A stretch of DNA of 53,681 nucleotides, taken from positions 1-53,681 of the forward strand of contig CAJYXJ010000029.1 of assembly GCA_913778085.1 (NCBI GenBank). Direction: 5' to 3'. Below are positions 18,809 to 27,099 of the stretch, one piece after another. The first letter of the stretch is position 1, and each line of letters opens with the position of its first letter. This stretch comes from an uncultured Chryseobacterium sp. Lineage in GTDB: Bacteria; Bacteroidota; Bacteroidia; Flavobacteriales; Weeksellaceae. A model generated the notes under the pieces. It was not told the DNA's origin. It was given only the letters and a program-made list of their open reading frames with translations, and did not search any database. The position numbers were made by a program, and so were the translations under genes.

Positions 18809-18961
18809 ATGAAAAATTTAAGAAAATTATCAAAAAAAGAATTAAAATCCGTGAACGGTGGAATTCAAACTTGCGATCAAAATTGTTTAACAGGATTTTA
18901 TAGATGCTGTATCCCACGCCAGGAATATTATTGCGCTCCCGTTGGCAGCCCATGCAGATAG
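18809..18961 (+). CDS. Double-glycine leader peptide, bacteriocin-like
   Basis: 50 residues. The leader MKNLRKLSKKELKSVNGG ends in GG at 17-18 and has the L-x-x-x-E-L-x-x-I/V-x-GG pattern recognised by C39 peptidase transporters. The 32-residue remainder starts IQTCDQNCLTG and holds six cysteines (C22, C26, C33, C34, C42, C49), enough for three disulfides. Peptides with this leader are frequent in Chryseobacterium and are annotated as bacteriocin-like. No transporter, modification enzyme or immunity gene is adjacent. A strong terminator follows at 19024, so it is a stand-alone transcript. Whether it is an antimicrobial or some other exported peptide is not known. Confidence 0.85.
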   Translation: MKNLRKLSKKELKSVNGGIQTCDQNCLTGFYRCCIPRQEYYCAPVGSPCR

Positions 18962-19023
18962 ACTGGATACTGGGCTGATTCTATGGAACCAACTTGAATG
19001 AGCTTAAAAAAAAATGAAAAATT

Positions 19024-19056
19024 ACAAAAAGAGAGCTTTAACAGTTCTCTTTTTGT
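19024..19056 (+). terminator. Terminator after the double-glycine peptide gene
   Basis: Perfect 11-bp stem ACAAAAAGAGA (19024-19034) / TCTCTTTTTGT (19046-19056), with an inner G-T and C-G pair. The T-rich arm serves as the T tract. It overlaps the promoter predicted for the next gene. Confidence 0.75.
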
Positions 19057-19082
19057 TTAGACCTCTAAAAATTTTACCTTTG
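19052..19082 (+). promoter_or_regulatory. Predicted promoter of the YigZ-family gene
   Basis: TTTG at 19052-19055 and TACCTTTG at 19075-19082 with a 19-base spacer match the Bacteroidota -33/-7 consensus almost exactly. The ATG lies 47 bases downstream. The -33 box is inside the preceding terminator stem. Confidence 0.7.
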
Positions 19083-19129
19083 GAAAATAATCTTAAAAAA
19101 CCAGGCAGCATTATCCTTACCAATTCCCT

Positions 19130-19732
19130 ATGTTCAGTTTTAAAACGATAGAATCTCCGGTTGAAAATACCTTATTAAAAGAAAAAGGCAGCAAATTCCT
19201 GGGCTTTGCCTTTCCGGTCAACAATGAAGAAGAACTGAAAAGTGCACTGGAAAAGATCCGCTCCGAACACCCGAAAGCAACCCATCATTGTTATGCTTTC
19301 AGAATGGGCCTCAACGGAGAAAACTACCGAGCCAATGACGACGGTGAGCCTTCGGGAAGTGCCGGTCTTCCGATCTACAATCAGCTTCTTGCTAACGAAA
19401 TTACCAATGTTCTTGTGATTTCCGTTCGATATTACGGCGGAACCAAACTGGGCGTTTCCGGTTTGGTAAAAGCTTATAAGGAATCGGCGAAAATAACACT
19501 GGAAGAAGCCCATATCATTACCCGGGAGTTGGAGACGACCATCGAGATCCGGTTTAATTTTAACCAACAGAATCTCATTTTTACCTTACTTTCGAAATAT
19601 GATGCTAAAGTTTTACAATTTGATGCCCACGAGAATTGTATTGTAAATGCCTCTCTAAAGATTTCCCAAAAAGAAAGCATCTCGGAAAAGCTTTCCGAGA
19701 TGCAGTATGTTTCGTTTGAATTTAAAAATTAA
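19130..19732 (+). CDS. YigZ/IMPACT family protein
   Basis: 200 residues, normal for the family. The N-terminal UPF0029/IMPACT domain shows KEKGSKFLGFAFPV, HPKATHHCYAFRMG, NDDGEPSGSAGLPI and VISVRYYGGTKLGVSGLVKAYKESA. The C-terminal ~70 residues form the small second domain. Members bind nucleic acids or ribosomes, and the eukaryotic relative IMPACT regulates GCN2. The bacterial role is not established. Its stop codon overlaps the end of the convergent zinc peptidase gene by four bases (19729-19732). Confidence 0.92.
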   Translation: MFSFKTIESPVENTLLKEKGSKFLGFAFPVNNEEELKSALEKIRSEHPKATHHCYAFRMGLNGENYRANDDGEPSGSAGLPIYNQLLANEITNVLVISVRYYGGTKLGVSGLVKAYKESAKITLEEAHIITRELETTIEIRFNFNQQNLIFTLLSKYDAKVLQFDAHENCIVNASLKISQKESISEKLSEMQYVSFEFKN

Positions 19733-20418
19733 TCCCTTCGTCCACCCATCAAAAGGGAAACAAAGTACAGCAGCTGAACGAGGGAGCCGATGGCCGCCAC
19801 GACATAAGTTCGTGCTGCCCATTTCAAACTGTCTTTCACACCTACATATTCTTCTGTAGTTACGGTTCCGGTATCTCTGAGCCATTTCATCGCACGGTTA
19901 CTGGCATCATATTCTACAGGAAGCGTTACAAAGGCAAAAAGTGTAGTCAGTGCAAACATAATGACTCCTATCGTCAGGATCAGCTTGTTTCCGCTCATGG
20001 CCATGACCAGAATACCACCCATGATAACAAACTGCATTAAATTTGAACTGATGCTTACTACCGGTACCAGTTTTGAACGAAGCTGAAGCATGGAATATCC
20101 TACCTTATGCTGTACGGCATGACCGCATTCGTGTGCAGCAACAGCCGCAGCCGCTGCATTCCGCTGCATATATACCGCTTCGGAAAGATTTACCGTTTTA
20201 TTTTCAGGATTGTAATGATCGGTCAGCTGCCCCGGAACAGACATTACCTGAACGTCATTGATCCCGTTGTCTCTCAACATTTTTTCAGCTACTTCCTTAC
20301 CCGACATCCCATTGCGGAGATGCACATGGGAGTAATGTTCGAATTTCGATTTCAGCCGCCACGAGACAAACCAGCTTACGGCCATCGAAAGTATAATAAT
20401 TATATAATATCCACTCAT
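19729..20418 (-). CDS. Zinc membrane metallopeptidase (YugP-like)
   Basis: 229 residues. One N-terminal membrane helix (YYIIIILSMAVSWFVSW), a segment 'MSVPGQLTDHYNPENKTVNLS', the zinc site AHECGHAVQH (H96, E97, H100), and two or three further helices (about 120-165 and 205-225) match the DUF2227/YugP zinc metallopeptidase family. It should cleave membrane or periplasmic proteins. The substrates are unknown. It is convergent with the YigZ-family gene and divergent from the GNAT-like gene (103 bases between). A single-gene unit is likely. Confidence 0.88.
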   Translation of the reverse strand: MSGYYIIIILSMAVSWFVSWRLKSKFEHYSHVHLRNGMSGKEVAEKMLRDNGINDVQVMSVPGQLTDHYNPENKTVNLSEAVYMQRNAAAAAVAAHECGHAVQHKVGYSMLQLRSKLVPVVSISSNLMQFVIMGGILVMAMSGNKLILTIGVIMFALTTLFAFVTLPVEYDASNRAMKWLRDTGTVTTEEYVGVKDSLKWAARTYVVAAIGSLVQLLYFVSLLMGGRRD

Positions 20419-20491
20419 TTAATAACCTTGTAATATATTTTTTCATACGGAATGATGTAAAAACTGTGCCAAAGTATTGTATTAATTTATT

Positions 20492-20499
20492 TATATTTG
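20492..20499 (+). promoter_or_regulatory. Predicted -7 element of the GNAT-like gene
   Basis: TATATTTG matches TAnnTTTG and lies 22 bases before the ATG at 20522. No good -33 element is seen at 19 bases. Confidence 0.45.
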
Positions 20500-20521
20500 T
20501 TCAATAATTCGCATAGAAATC

Positions 20522-21649
20522 ATGTCAGAAATTTCCGTTATTGAAGTAAAAAATGCCGATCAGCTCAAACAGTTCGTAAGGTTTCCGATGGATCTTTATA
20601 AAGACAATCCCTATTATGTACCTTCTTTTATAAATGAGGAAATCAATATCTGGAATCCGGCTGAAAATCCGGCCCTTCAATATTCGGAGGCCAAACAGTT
20701 CCTGGCATTTAAAAACAATACGGTTGTCGGGAGGATAGCACTGATGATCAACCACAAGGAAGAACGTGAACTAGGGATCAGAAAAGTGCGTTTCGGATGG
20801 ATCGATTTTATTGATGATGAAAATGTTTCCCGCGCAATTATTCAAAAAGCCATCGATTACGCCAAAGAAAAAAATATCGAGAAAATTGAAGGACCAATGG
20901 GCTTTACCAATCTTGATAAAGCCGGAATGCTGACGATGGGCTTCGACAAGCTGGCTACGATGATCGGGATTTATAACCACGCCTATTATCCGAAGCATCT
21001 GGAAAAGCTGGGCCTGACCAAAGAAAAGGAATGGGTGGAATTCGAGCTGCAGTTTCCGGAAGTGCTGCCGGATAAAATTCACAAGTTCAATGAACTGATT
21101 TCCCAGAAATACAAGCTGAAGGTCTTGAATTTCAGATCGAAAGAAGAAATCATCGAATATGTGGATCCTATGTTCGACCTGTTGGATGAAACTTATAAGC
21201 ATCTTTCAACGTATACTCCCATTTCTGACGAACAGCGTAAGACCTACAAAGAAAAATATTTTAAACTGATCGATAAAGATTATATCGTCTGTGTCGCCGA
21301 TGATGCCAATCAGCTGGTTGCTTTTGCCATTACGATGCCTTCCTATTCCAGAGCCTTACAGAAATCGAAAGGAAAACTACTCCCTTTCGGATGGTGGCAT
21401 TTCCTGAGAGCCGGTAAGAAAAACGACAGGGCCAATTTTTACCTGATCGGGATCCACCCGGATTATCAGAGAAGAGGCGTTACCTCAATTATTTTTAAGG
21501 AAATCTGGAAACTTTTCAGGCAGAAAGGAGTAAAATATCTGGAAACCAATCCTGAGCTTGAAGAAAACAAGAGTGTTCAGCTTCTTTGGCAGGACTATAA
21601 TCCAGTGAATCATAAGAGACGAAGAACCTATTCCATGGAAATTAAATAA
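20522..21649 (+). CDS. GNAT-fold acetyltransferase-like protein
   Basis: 375 residues. The C-terminal third shows the acetyl-CoA binding pattern of GNAT enzymes (FYLIGIHPDYQRRGVTSIIFKEIWKLF, R-R-G-V-T as the pyrophosphate loop). The N-terminal part has a second, degenerate GNAT-like unit (FLAFKNNTVVGRIALMIN, IEKIEGPMGFTN). Homologues in flavobacteria carry names such as GNAT family or GTP cyclohydrolase. I see no cyclohydrolase zinc motif and prefer GNAT-like. The substrate is unknown. It is divergent from the zinc peptidase. A small membrane protein gene follows 40 bases later and may be co-transcribed. Confidence 0.75.
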   Translation: MSEISVIEVKNADQLKQFVRFPMDLYKDNPYYVPSFINEEINIWNPAENPALQYSEAKQFLAFKNNTVVGRIALMINHKEERELGIRKVRFGWIDFIDDENVSRAIIQKAIDYAKEKNIEKIEGPMGFTNLDKAGMLTMGFDKLATMIGIYNHAYYPKHLEKLGLTKEKEWVEFELQFPEVLPDKIHKFNELISQKYKLKVLNFRSKEEIIEYVDPMFDLLDETYKHLSTYTPISDEQRKTYKEKYFKLIDKDYIVCVADDANQLVAFAITMPSYSRALQKSKGKLLPFGWWHFLRAGKKNDRANFYLIGIHPDYQRRGVTSIIFKEIWKLFRQKGVKYLETNPELEENKSVQLLWQDYNPVNHKRRRTYSMEIK

Positions 21650-21689
21650 TTCCTTCCTCAAAAAGTAGACTTATCAGAAATTTTAAGAT

Positions 21690-21866
21690 ATGAAACCACA
21701 CCTTATCGTTTTCGGGATTTTAATTGCCGGATTTATTGCTTACAACTTATTTCTCCAGGCAGCGGACGAAAGAACGAATACGGCCGTCAACATCATTTAC
21801 GCCAGTGTGCTTTTTGCCTACATTTCATTTATGGCCTACTCGCTCCTCAGAAAAATGAAGAAATAA
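21690..21866 (+). CDS. Small two-helix membrane protein
   Basis: 58 residues, MKPHLIVFGILIAGFIAY at the start and KMKK at the end. Two hydrophobic stretches (about 5-22 and 34-53) flank a charged turn (ADERTNTA). The family is not recognised. It starts 40 bases after the GNAT-like gene, and nuoA follows 121 bases later with its own promoter-like box. The frame is open, begins with ATG, and codon use resembles the neighbours, so I take it as a real small gene. Confidence 0.6.
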   Translation: MKPHLIVFGILIAGFIAYNLFLQAADERTNTAVNIIYASVLFAYISFMAYSLLRKMKK

Positions 21867-21956
21867 ACGTTATTTTTACTGATTCTAAATTATACGTTTC
21901 ATCCATTTTCAAGCCACTTTTAACCTCATAAATTTCATGCTTTCTTGTTTATTCGC

Positions 21957-21964
21957 TAAATTTG
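21957..21964 (+). promoter_or_regulatory. Predicted -7 element of the nuo operon
   Basis: TAAATTTG matches TAnnTTTG and lies 23 bases upstream of the nuoA ATG. At 20 bases further upstream is TTTC (21933-21936), a weak -33 match. No other full match was noticed in front of the later nuo genes, so transcription of nuoA-N and of the inserted genes may start here. Confidence 0.5.
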
Positions 21965-21987
21965 CAAATTGAGATAATAATGCAAAA

Positions 21988-22359
21988 ATGAATTTACCTG
22001 AAAGTTATATTCCAATCCTTTTACAGGCAGGTGTTGCGATAGGTTTCGTAGCCATTTCTTTGCTTGGAGCGCATTTTTTAGGCCCAAAACAGAAAAAAGG
22101 AAATTCTGTGAAGAACCAGAGCTGGGAATGTGGAGTCCCGGTAGAAGGAAATGCAAGAACACCGTTTTCCATCAAATATTTCTTAACTGCGGTACTGTTC
22201 GTACTATTCGATATTGAAATCGTGTTTTTCTATCCGTATGCCGTTAACTTCAGAGAGTTCGGTATGGAAGGCTTCCTTGCGGTACTTACCTTTGTAGCAA
22301 TCTTTTTCATGGCATTTTTCTATGTCTGGAAAAGAGGGGCTTTGGATTGGGATAAGTAA
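21988..22359 (+). CDS. nuoA: NADH-quinone oxidoreductase subunit A
   Basis: 123 residues with three membrane helices (about 8-30, 67-86, 92-112). NQSWECGVPVEGNARTPFSIKYFLTAVLF carries the conserved ECG loop and the FDIEIVFFYPYAV segment (Asp/Glu in helix 2). It is a membrane-arm subunit near the quinone site of complex I. It is the first gene of the nuo cluster. The 102-base gap to nuoB is AT-rich and holds no gene. Confidence 0.96.
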   Translation: MNLPESYIPILLQAGVAIGFVAISLLGAHFLGPKQKKGNSVKNQSWECGVPVEGNARTPFSIKYFLTAVLFVLFDIEIVFFYPYAVNFREFGMEGFLAVLTFVAIFFMAFFYVWKRGALDWDK

Positions 22360-22461
22360 AGGAATAGAAATTTTAAATGACTGTTTTAGATGATACAACT
22401 GAGGTTTAAAGCTAACATTAATACCCTTTTGCGATCTAAATTAAAATCTTAAATCAATCAA

Positions 22462-23022
22462 ATGTCAGATAACAAACCAGTAATAAGAACAGATGCACCG
22501 GCTCCGGAAGGATTTGAAGGAGAAGGCTTTTTCGCAACGAAACTGAGCAGTGTAATCGGGATGGCCAGAAAATTCTCTCTATGGCCGCTGCCTTTTGCAA
22601 CCTCTTGCTGCGGCATCGAGTTTATGGCAACCCTGAACCCAACGTATGACGCTTCAAGATTCGGGATGGAAAGAAACTCTTTCTCCCCGAGACAGGCAGA
22701 CTTACTGATGGTTTGCGGAACCATATCCAAGAAATTAGGACCGGTCCTAAAAGAAGTATACACCCAGATGGCTGAGCCGAAATGGGTAGTTGCCGTAGGT
22801 GCTTGCGCATGCAGCGGTGGTATTTTTGACACGTATTCCGTATTGCAGGGAATCGATAAAATAATTCCTGTGGATGTATACGTTCCGGGATGCCCTCCCC
22901 GACCTGAGCAGATCATCGAAGGGGTAATGCAGGTTCAGGCTCTTGCAGAAAGCGAAAGCATCAGAAGAAGAGATACGCCTGAATACCAGAAACTATTAGA
23001 TTCTTACAATATTAGCAACTAA
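22462..23022 (+). CDS. nuoB: NADH-quinone oxidoreductase subunit B
   Basis: 186 residues. Ligands of the terminal [4Fe-4S] cluster N2 are present: C49 and C50 in TSCCGIEFMA, C115 in GACACSGG, C144 in VPGCPPRPE. It passes electrons to the quinone. The length is a little shorter than in E. coli (220). It is followed five bases later by nuoC. Confidence 0.97.
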   Translation: MSDNKPVIRTDAPAPEGFEGEGFFATKLSSVIGMARKFSLWPLPFATSCCGIEFMATLNPTYDASRFGMERNSFSPRQADLLMVCGTISKKLGPVLKEVYTQMAEPKWVVAVGACACSGGIFDTYSVLQGIDKIIPVDVYVPGCPPRPEQIIEGVMQVQALAESESIRRRDTPEYQKLLDSYNISN

Positions 23023-23027
23023 CGGAA

Positions 23028-23522
23028 ATGACCAACGAATTTGTATTAGAAGCCATCACAAGAGAATTTCCGGAATCCGTTATCGCAAGTTCGGAACCTT
23101 ACGGGATGCTGACGGTTGAGGTAAAAAAAGAAGACCTGAAAAAAATCGTTCATTACCTGAAAGATTCTTCGCTGGAAATCAATTTCCTGACGGATGTATG
23201 CGGCATCCACTACCCGGAGTTTCCGGATAAGGAAATCGGAGTAGTTTACCACCTGCAAAATATGATGGCCAATTTCAGGCTGCGTCTGAAAATCTTTATG
23301 TCCAGAGAAAATGTAGAAGTGGATTCTTTAGTGGATCTGTATGCAGGAGCCAACTGGATGGAAAGGGAAACCTATGATTTCTTCGGAATTAAATTTAAAG
23401 GACACCCGGACCTCAGACCTATCCTGAATATGGAAGACCTGGGCTACCATCCGATGCTGAAGGAATATCGTCTGGAAGACGGGACAAGGACTGACAAGAA
23501 CGATGATATGTTCGGAAGATAA
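23028..23522 (+). CDS. nuoC: NADH-quinone oxidoreductase subunit C
   Basis: 164 residues, the 30-kDa subunit. VCGIHYPEF, ETYDFFGIKFKGHPDLRPILNMEDLGYHPMLKEY is the signature region (about 118-155). It is separate from NuoD, unlike the fused NuoCD of enterobacteria. The 62-base spacer to nuoD consists of iterated short words (see findings). Confidence 0.96.
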   Translation: MTNEFVLEAITREFPESVIASSEPYGMLTVEVKKEDLKKIVHYLKDSSLEINFLTDVCGIHYPEFPDKEIGVVYHLQNMMANFRLRLKIFMSRENVEVDSLVDLYAGANWMERETYDFFGIKFKGHPDLRPILNMEDLGYHPMLKEYRLEDGTRTDKNDDMFGR

Positions 23523-23584
23523 AAAAGCGAATGGCGAATGGCAGCTAGTCAATAGCCAGAAGCAAATAGCTAAAAGCAATCATT

Positions 23585-24808
23585 ATGAAAGATAACTCAT
23601 TATCTAATATACTTAACCAATACGAAAGTAAGGAACAGATTGACGGACAACTGTATACCCTCAATCTAGGACCTACCCACCCTGCTACCCACGGTATTTT
23701 TCAGAATATCTTAACGATGGACGGAGAAAGAATCCTTCACGCAGAGCAGACCGTGGGATATATCCACAGAGCATTTGAGAAAATTTCCGAAAGAAGGAAT
23801 TATTCTCAGATCACTACCCTTACCGACCGTATGAATTACTGTTCTGCGCCGATCAATAACCTGGGTTGGCATATGACGGTTGAAAAACTGATTGGGGTTG
23901 AAGTTCCGAAGCGCGTGGATTATATGCGTGTCATTTTAATGGAACTTGCCAGAATCGGTGACCACCTGATCTGCAACGGGGTAACCGGGATGGATTCAGG
24001 AGCGATTACAGGACTTACCTATATGTTCATCGAAAGAGAACGTATTTACGATATGTACGAGCAGATTTGCGGGGCAAGGATGACCACCAATATGGGAAGA
24101 ATCGGAGGTTTTGAAAGAGATTTCACTCCGAAGTTCCATGAGCTGATCAAGGATTTCCTTAAAACCTTCCCTCCTAGATTTAAAGAATTCTGTACGCTTC
24201 TTGAGAGAAACAGAATCTTTATGGACAGAACCATCGGTGCAGGAGGCATTTCTGCAGAAAGAGCATTAAGCTACGGGTTTACCGGTCCGAATTTACGTGC
24301 AACAGGGGTTGACTATGACGTGAGAGTCGCACAGCCTTATTCTTCTTACCAGGATTTCGACTTTATCATCCCTGTGGGGACATCCGGAGATACTTACGAC
24401 CGTTTCATGGTCCGTCAGCAGGAGATCTGGGAATCGATCAAAATTATCAAACAAGCATACGAAAATCTTCCTGAAGGACCGTTCCACGCGGACGTTCCGG
24501 ATTTCTACCTACCAGAAAAAGCAGATGTATACCAGAAAATGGAAGCATTGATCTACCACTTCAAAATCGTAATGGGAGAAACCGATGTACCGAAAGGTGA
24601 AGTTTACCATGCGGTAGAAGGAGGAAACGGAGAATTAGGATTCTATCTCGTAAGCGACGGCGGAAGAAGCCCTTACCGACTGCACTTCAGAAGACCATGC
24701 TTCATCTACTACCAGGCGTATCCTGAAATGATTACAGGTTCTGTAATTTCTGATGCGATTGTTACCATGTGTAGTATGAATATCATTGCGGGAGAATTAG
24801 ACGCATAA
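23585..24808 (+). CDS. nuoD: NADH-quinone oxidoreductase subunit D
   Basis: 407 residues, the 49-kDa subunit. LGPTHPATHGIF near the start (quinone-site His), YIHRAFEKISERRNY, DRMNYCSAPINNLGW, GARMTTNMGRIGGF and C-terminal SDGGRSPYRLHFRRPCF are all conserved. It forms the quinone cavity together with NuoB. The 101-base spacer to nuoE is low complexity. Confidence 0.97.
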   Translation: MKDNSLSNILNQYESKEQIDGQLYTLNLGPTHPATHGIFQNILTMDGERILHAEQTVGYIHRAFEKISERRNYSQITTLTDRMNYCSAPINNLGWHMTVEKLIGVEVPKRVDYMRVILMELARIGDHLICNGVTGMDSGAITGLTYMFIERERIYDMYEQICGARMTTNMGRIGGFERDFTPKFHELIKDFLKTFPPRFKEFCTLLERNRIFMDRTIGAGGISAERALSYGFTGPNLRATGVDYDVRVAQPYSSYQDFDFIIPVGTSGDTYDRFMVRQQEIWESIKIIKQAYENLPEGPFHADVPDFYLPEKADVYQKMEALIYHFKIVMGETDVPKGEVYHAVEGGNGELGFYLVSDGGRSPYRLHFRRPCFIYYQAYPEMITGSVISDAIVTMCSMNIIAGELDA

Positions 24809-24909
24809 AACGTTAAAAAGTACAGTGTATCATGTGCAGTGTACTTAACAATATAAAAAGATAATAATACTTTGTACTTTGTACAATGTACATTTTACAA
24901 CAAAATAAA

Positions 24910-25419
24910 ATGAGCGAAACAATAGCTTTTAAACCGGAAAGTTTAGCACAGGTGCACAAAATGATGGCAAGATATCCCGAGGGAAGACAGAAATCTGCCC
25001 TTATTCCTGTACTTCACCTGGCACAGAAAGAATTCGGAGGATGGTTGGATGTTCCGGTAATGGATTATGTGGCAGAACTTCTGAGCATCAAGCCGATCGA
25101 AGTCTATGAAGTGGCTACTTTCTATACCATGTTCAACATGAAGCCGGTAGGTAAATATGTGCTGGAAGTATGCCGAACGGGACCTTGTATGGTTTCGGGA
25201 AGCGAAAAGATCCTGAACCACATCAGAACCAAACTGAACATCAGGGATGGAGAGACGACGGAGGACGGAATGTTCACCCTAAAGCCGGCCGAATGTCTGG
25301 GTGCCTGCGGATATGCTCCGATGATGCAGCTGGGAAAATTCTTCCACGAAAATTTAACGATCGAAAAAGTAGACGAAATCCTGGATCTTTGCAGAGAAGG
25401 GCAGCTTGCTTTGGATTAA
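24910..25419 (+). CDS. nuoE: NADH-quinone oxidoreductase subunit E
   Basis: 169 residues from MSETIAF. An in-frame ATG 24 bases upstream exists (24886), but it lies inside the low-complexity spacer and the family normally starts near MSE, so I chose 24910. The [2Fe-2S] ligands are C88 and C93 (CRTGPC) and C129 and C133 (CLGAC). It is the 24-kDa subunit next to NuoF. Its normal partner gene nuoF is displaced by 1.7 kb of inserted DNA. Confidence 0.94.
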   Translation: MSETIAFKPESLAQVHKMMARYPEGRQKSALIPVLHLAQKEFGGWLDVPVMDYVAELLSIKPIEVYEVATFYTMFNMKPVGKYVLEVCRTGPCMVSGSEKILNHIRTKLNIRDGETTEDGMFTLKPAECLGACGYAPMMQLGKFFHENLTIEKVDEILDLCREGQLALD

Positions 25420-25428
25420 TTGAATAGT

Positions 25429-26463
25429 ATGGAAAACCAACATCTCACCTATTTTAAAGTAGAAAACTTCAAGAAATTTGACTCTCTTGAAGTGAAAGAT
25501 ATTGGGCAGTTTAATTTAATTGTTGGAGATAATAATGTAGGAAAAACATGTTTTTTGGAAGCGTTATTATTTGATAAAACTAAAACCTTTTTTGCAATTA
25601 ATATTTTAGATTCTTTACGAAGAAGAGGTCTCTTGGAATATAAAACTTCAGAGGACAATAACATTCTTATCACAAGTTCATTAAATGAGCGGAAAATAAA
25701 AAATAGAATTCTAAAAAATGCTAACGAAGGTGTTGCGATTTTTAGTTATATAGATGAAAAGGATCAAAATTTATTAAATAAAATTATTCTGAAATCAAGT
25801 TTTTATTCTTCAACCAGAATAGATAATAATTTAGATTTTTTTCACAACAACATATCCTTTGATGATATTAAAAATGTTTCTAAATATTTAAATATAACTC
25901 CATTTATCGGTTTTAATTCTTTATTTACTGAAGATATTTATTCTTTGTATAACAACATTAAAACCAAAAGCGATAAAGAGAATTTAATAAGAACTATACA
26001 AGTAATTGATAATAATATAATTGATGTTGAATTAAGACAGAAATTTGAGGATTTAAATTTAGTTTTTTTACTGAGCTTTAAAAATAAAGATGAATTTATT
26101 CCTGTTAATTATTTAGGAGATGGATTTAAAAGGATTTTTTATATTATTTTAAAAATATTGTCTCTTAAGGGAAAAAGGATAATGATTGATGAAATTGAAA
26201 CAGGTATTCATTATAGCAGACAAAAAGATTTTTGGTCGAACATTCTTAAAATTTGCAATGAATTAGATGTACAATTATTTGCTAGTACTCATTCTAAAGA
26301 GTGCATTCAAGCATTTTACGAAGCTAGCAAAGAATTAAATGAACAAAAAGATATAAGATTAATTAGCCTTCAAGAAGGAGAGCAAGATAGAATTTATAGT
26401 ACAACTTATAATTTTAAAAATATAGAAGCAGGACTATATTCCGACATAGAATTAAGAGCATAA
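25429..26463 (+). CDS. AAA/ABC-type ATPase, first inserted pair in nuo operon
   Basis: 344 residues from ATG (an in-frame TTG nine bases earlier touches the nuoE stop). OLD/RecF-like ATPase: start YFKVENFKKF, Walker A GDNNVGKT at 33-40, ABC signature-like YLGDGFKR, Walker B RIMIDEIETG at about 250-259, and switch histidine ASTHS at about 284-288. The middle (~60-210) is a helical insert, asparagine- and isoleucine-rich. The stop overlaps the ATG of the next gene (TAATG), so the two proteins are probably made together. A hand count of 25681-25740 gives 17 G/C in 60, against 36 in 60 in nuoF (27241-27300), a clear sign of foreign origin. ATPases of this kind drive OLD, Gabija, PARIS and AbiL defence systems. 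Assignment to one of them is not possible by eye. Confidence 0.85.
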   Translation: MENQHLTYFKVENFKKFDSLEVKDIGQFNLIVGDNNVGKTCFLEALLFDKTKTFFAINILDSLRRRGLLEYKTSEDNNILITSSLNERKIKNRILKNANEGVAIFSYIDEKDQNLLNKIILKSSFYSSTRIDNNLDFFHNNISFDDIKNVSKYLNITPFIGFNSLFTEDIYSLYNNIKTKSDKENLIRTIQVIDNNIIDVELRQKFEDLNLVFLLSFKNKDEFIPVNYLGDGFKRIFYIILKILSLKGKRIMIDEIETGIHYSRQKDFWSNILKICNELDVQLFASTHSKECIQAFYEASKELNEQKDIRLISLQEGEQDRIYSTTYNFKNIEAGLYSDIELRA

Positions 26464-27098
26464 TGAAAGAATATGGTCTAAATAAAATATTTGTAGAGGG
26501 AGAATCTGATAAAAAATTCATAGATTTTCTACTTTTGCAATTCTTTGGGATTAACAATCCTGAATTAGTTATAGATGTTAAGGGTAAAGACAAATTGAAA
26601 GATAATCCTTTATTGATTAACGAGAGAAGACGTTCTGAAAAAGCGAAAAATTTGATAATATTTGACACCGATTTTAATAATTCTGTTTCAAAAGGAGGGA
26701 GAGAAAAAAGGTTAGGTGAATATGAAGCAATAGGTCATGACTTAAATATTCAGCTATCAATATTTCTTTTACCATTTAACGATCAAAACGAAGGTCTCTT
26801 AGAAGATCTTTTAAATACTTGTTTGAAAGAAGAGTTTAATTTCTTTGATAACTGTTGGAATAAAATGATTGAGTGTGCTAAAGCATCAAATGTTGATAAA
26901 ATTAATTTACCTGCTCAAAAAGCATTTCTATTTTCTAAAATAGACTTATTTAAAGAACATAGAAGTGAAGAGTGGAATTACAAGTCTTCTTCAAAGTACC
27001 AATATGATGACAACGGTATTTGGGTATTTGAAAGAAATAAAAACGAAAATTTAGATAAACTTTTAAAGTTTATAGAAGATAATTTATTTAAAAATTAA
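26463..27098 (+). CDS. TOPRIM-like protein, partner of inserted ATPase
   Basis: 211 residues. The N-terminus KIFVEGESDKKFIDFLL with E12, followed by NLIIFDTDFNN with D68 and D70, is the E...DxD pattern of a TOPRIM fold, as in DUF3226-type and OLD nuclease domains. The rest is helical with NEGLLEDLLNTC and a C-terminal lysine-rich helix. It overlaps the ATPase stop by one base and ends one base before the nuoF ATG, so it is wedged seamlessly into the operon. The predicted role is a metal-dependent nuclease or nucleotide-binding effector controlled by the ATPase. This is inferred from family architecture and not shown. Confidence 0.75.
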   Translation: MKEYGLNKIFVEGESDKKFIDFLLLQFFGINNPELVIDVKGKDKLKDNPLLINERRRSEKAKNLIIFDTDFNNSVSKGGREKRLGEYEAIGHDLNIQLSIFLLPFNDQNEGLLEDLLNTCLKEEFNFFDNCWNKMIECAKASNVDKINLPAQKAFLFSKIDLFKEHRSEEWNYKSSSKYQYDDNGIWVFERNKNENLDKLLKFIEDNLFKN

Positions 27099-27099
27099 A

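Noticed and set aside
24886-24909. Eight-residue N-terminal extension of NuoE
   Set aside because: The upstream ATG lies within the iterated-word spacer and the extension has no counterpart that I know of in NuoE proteins.
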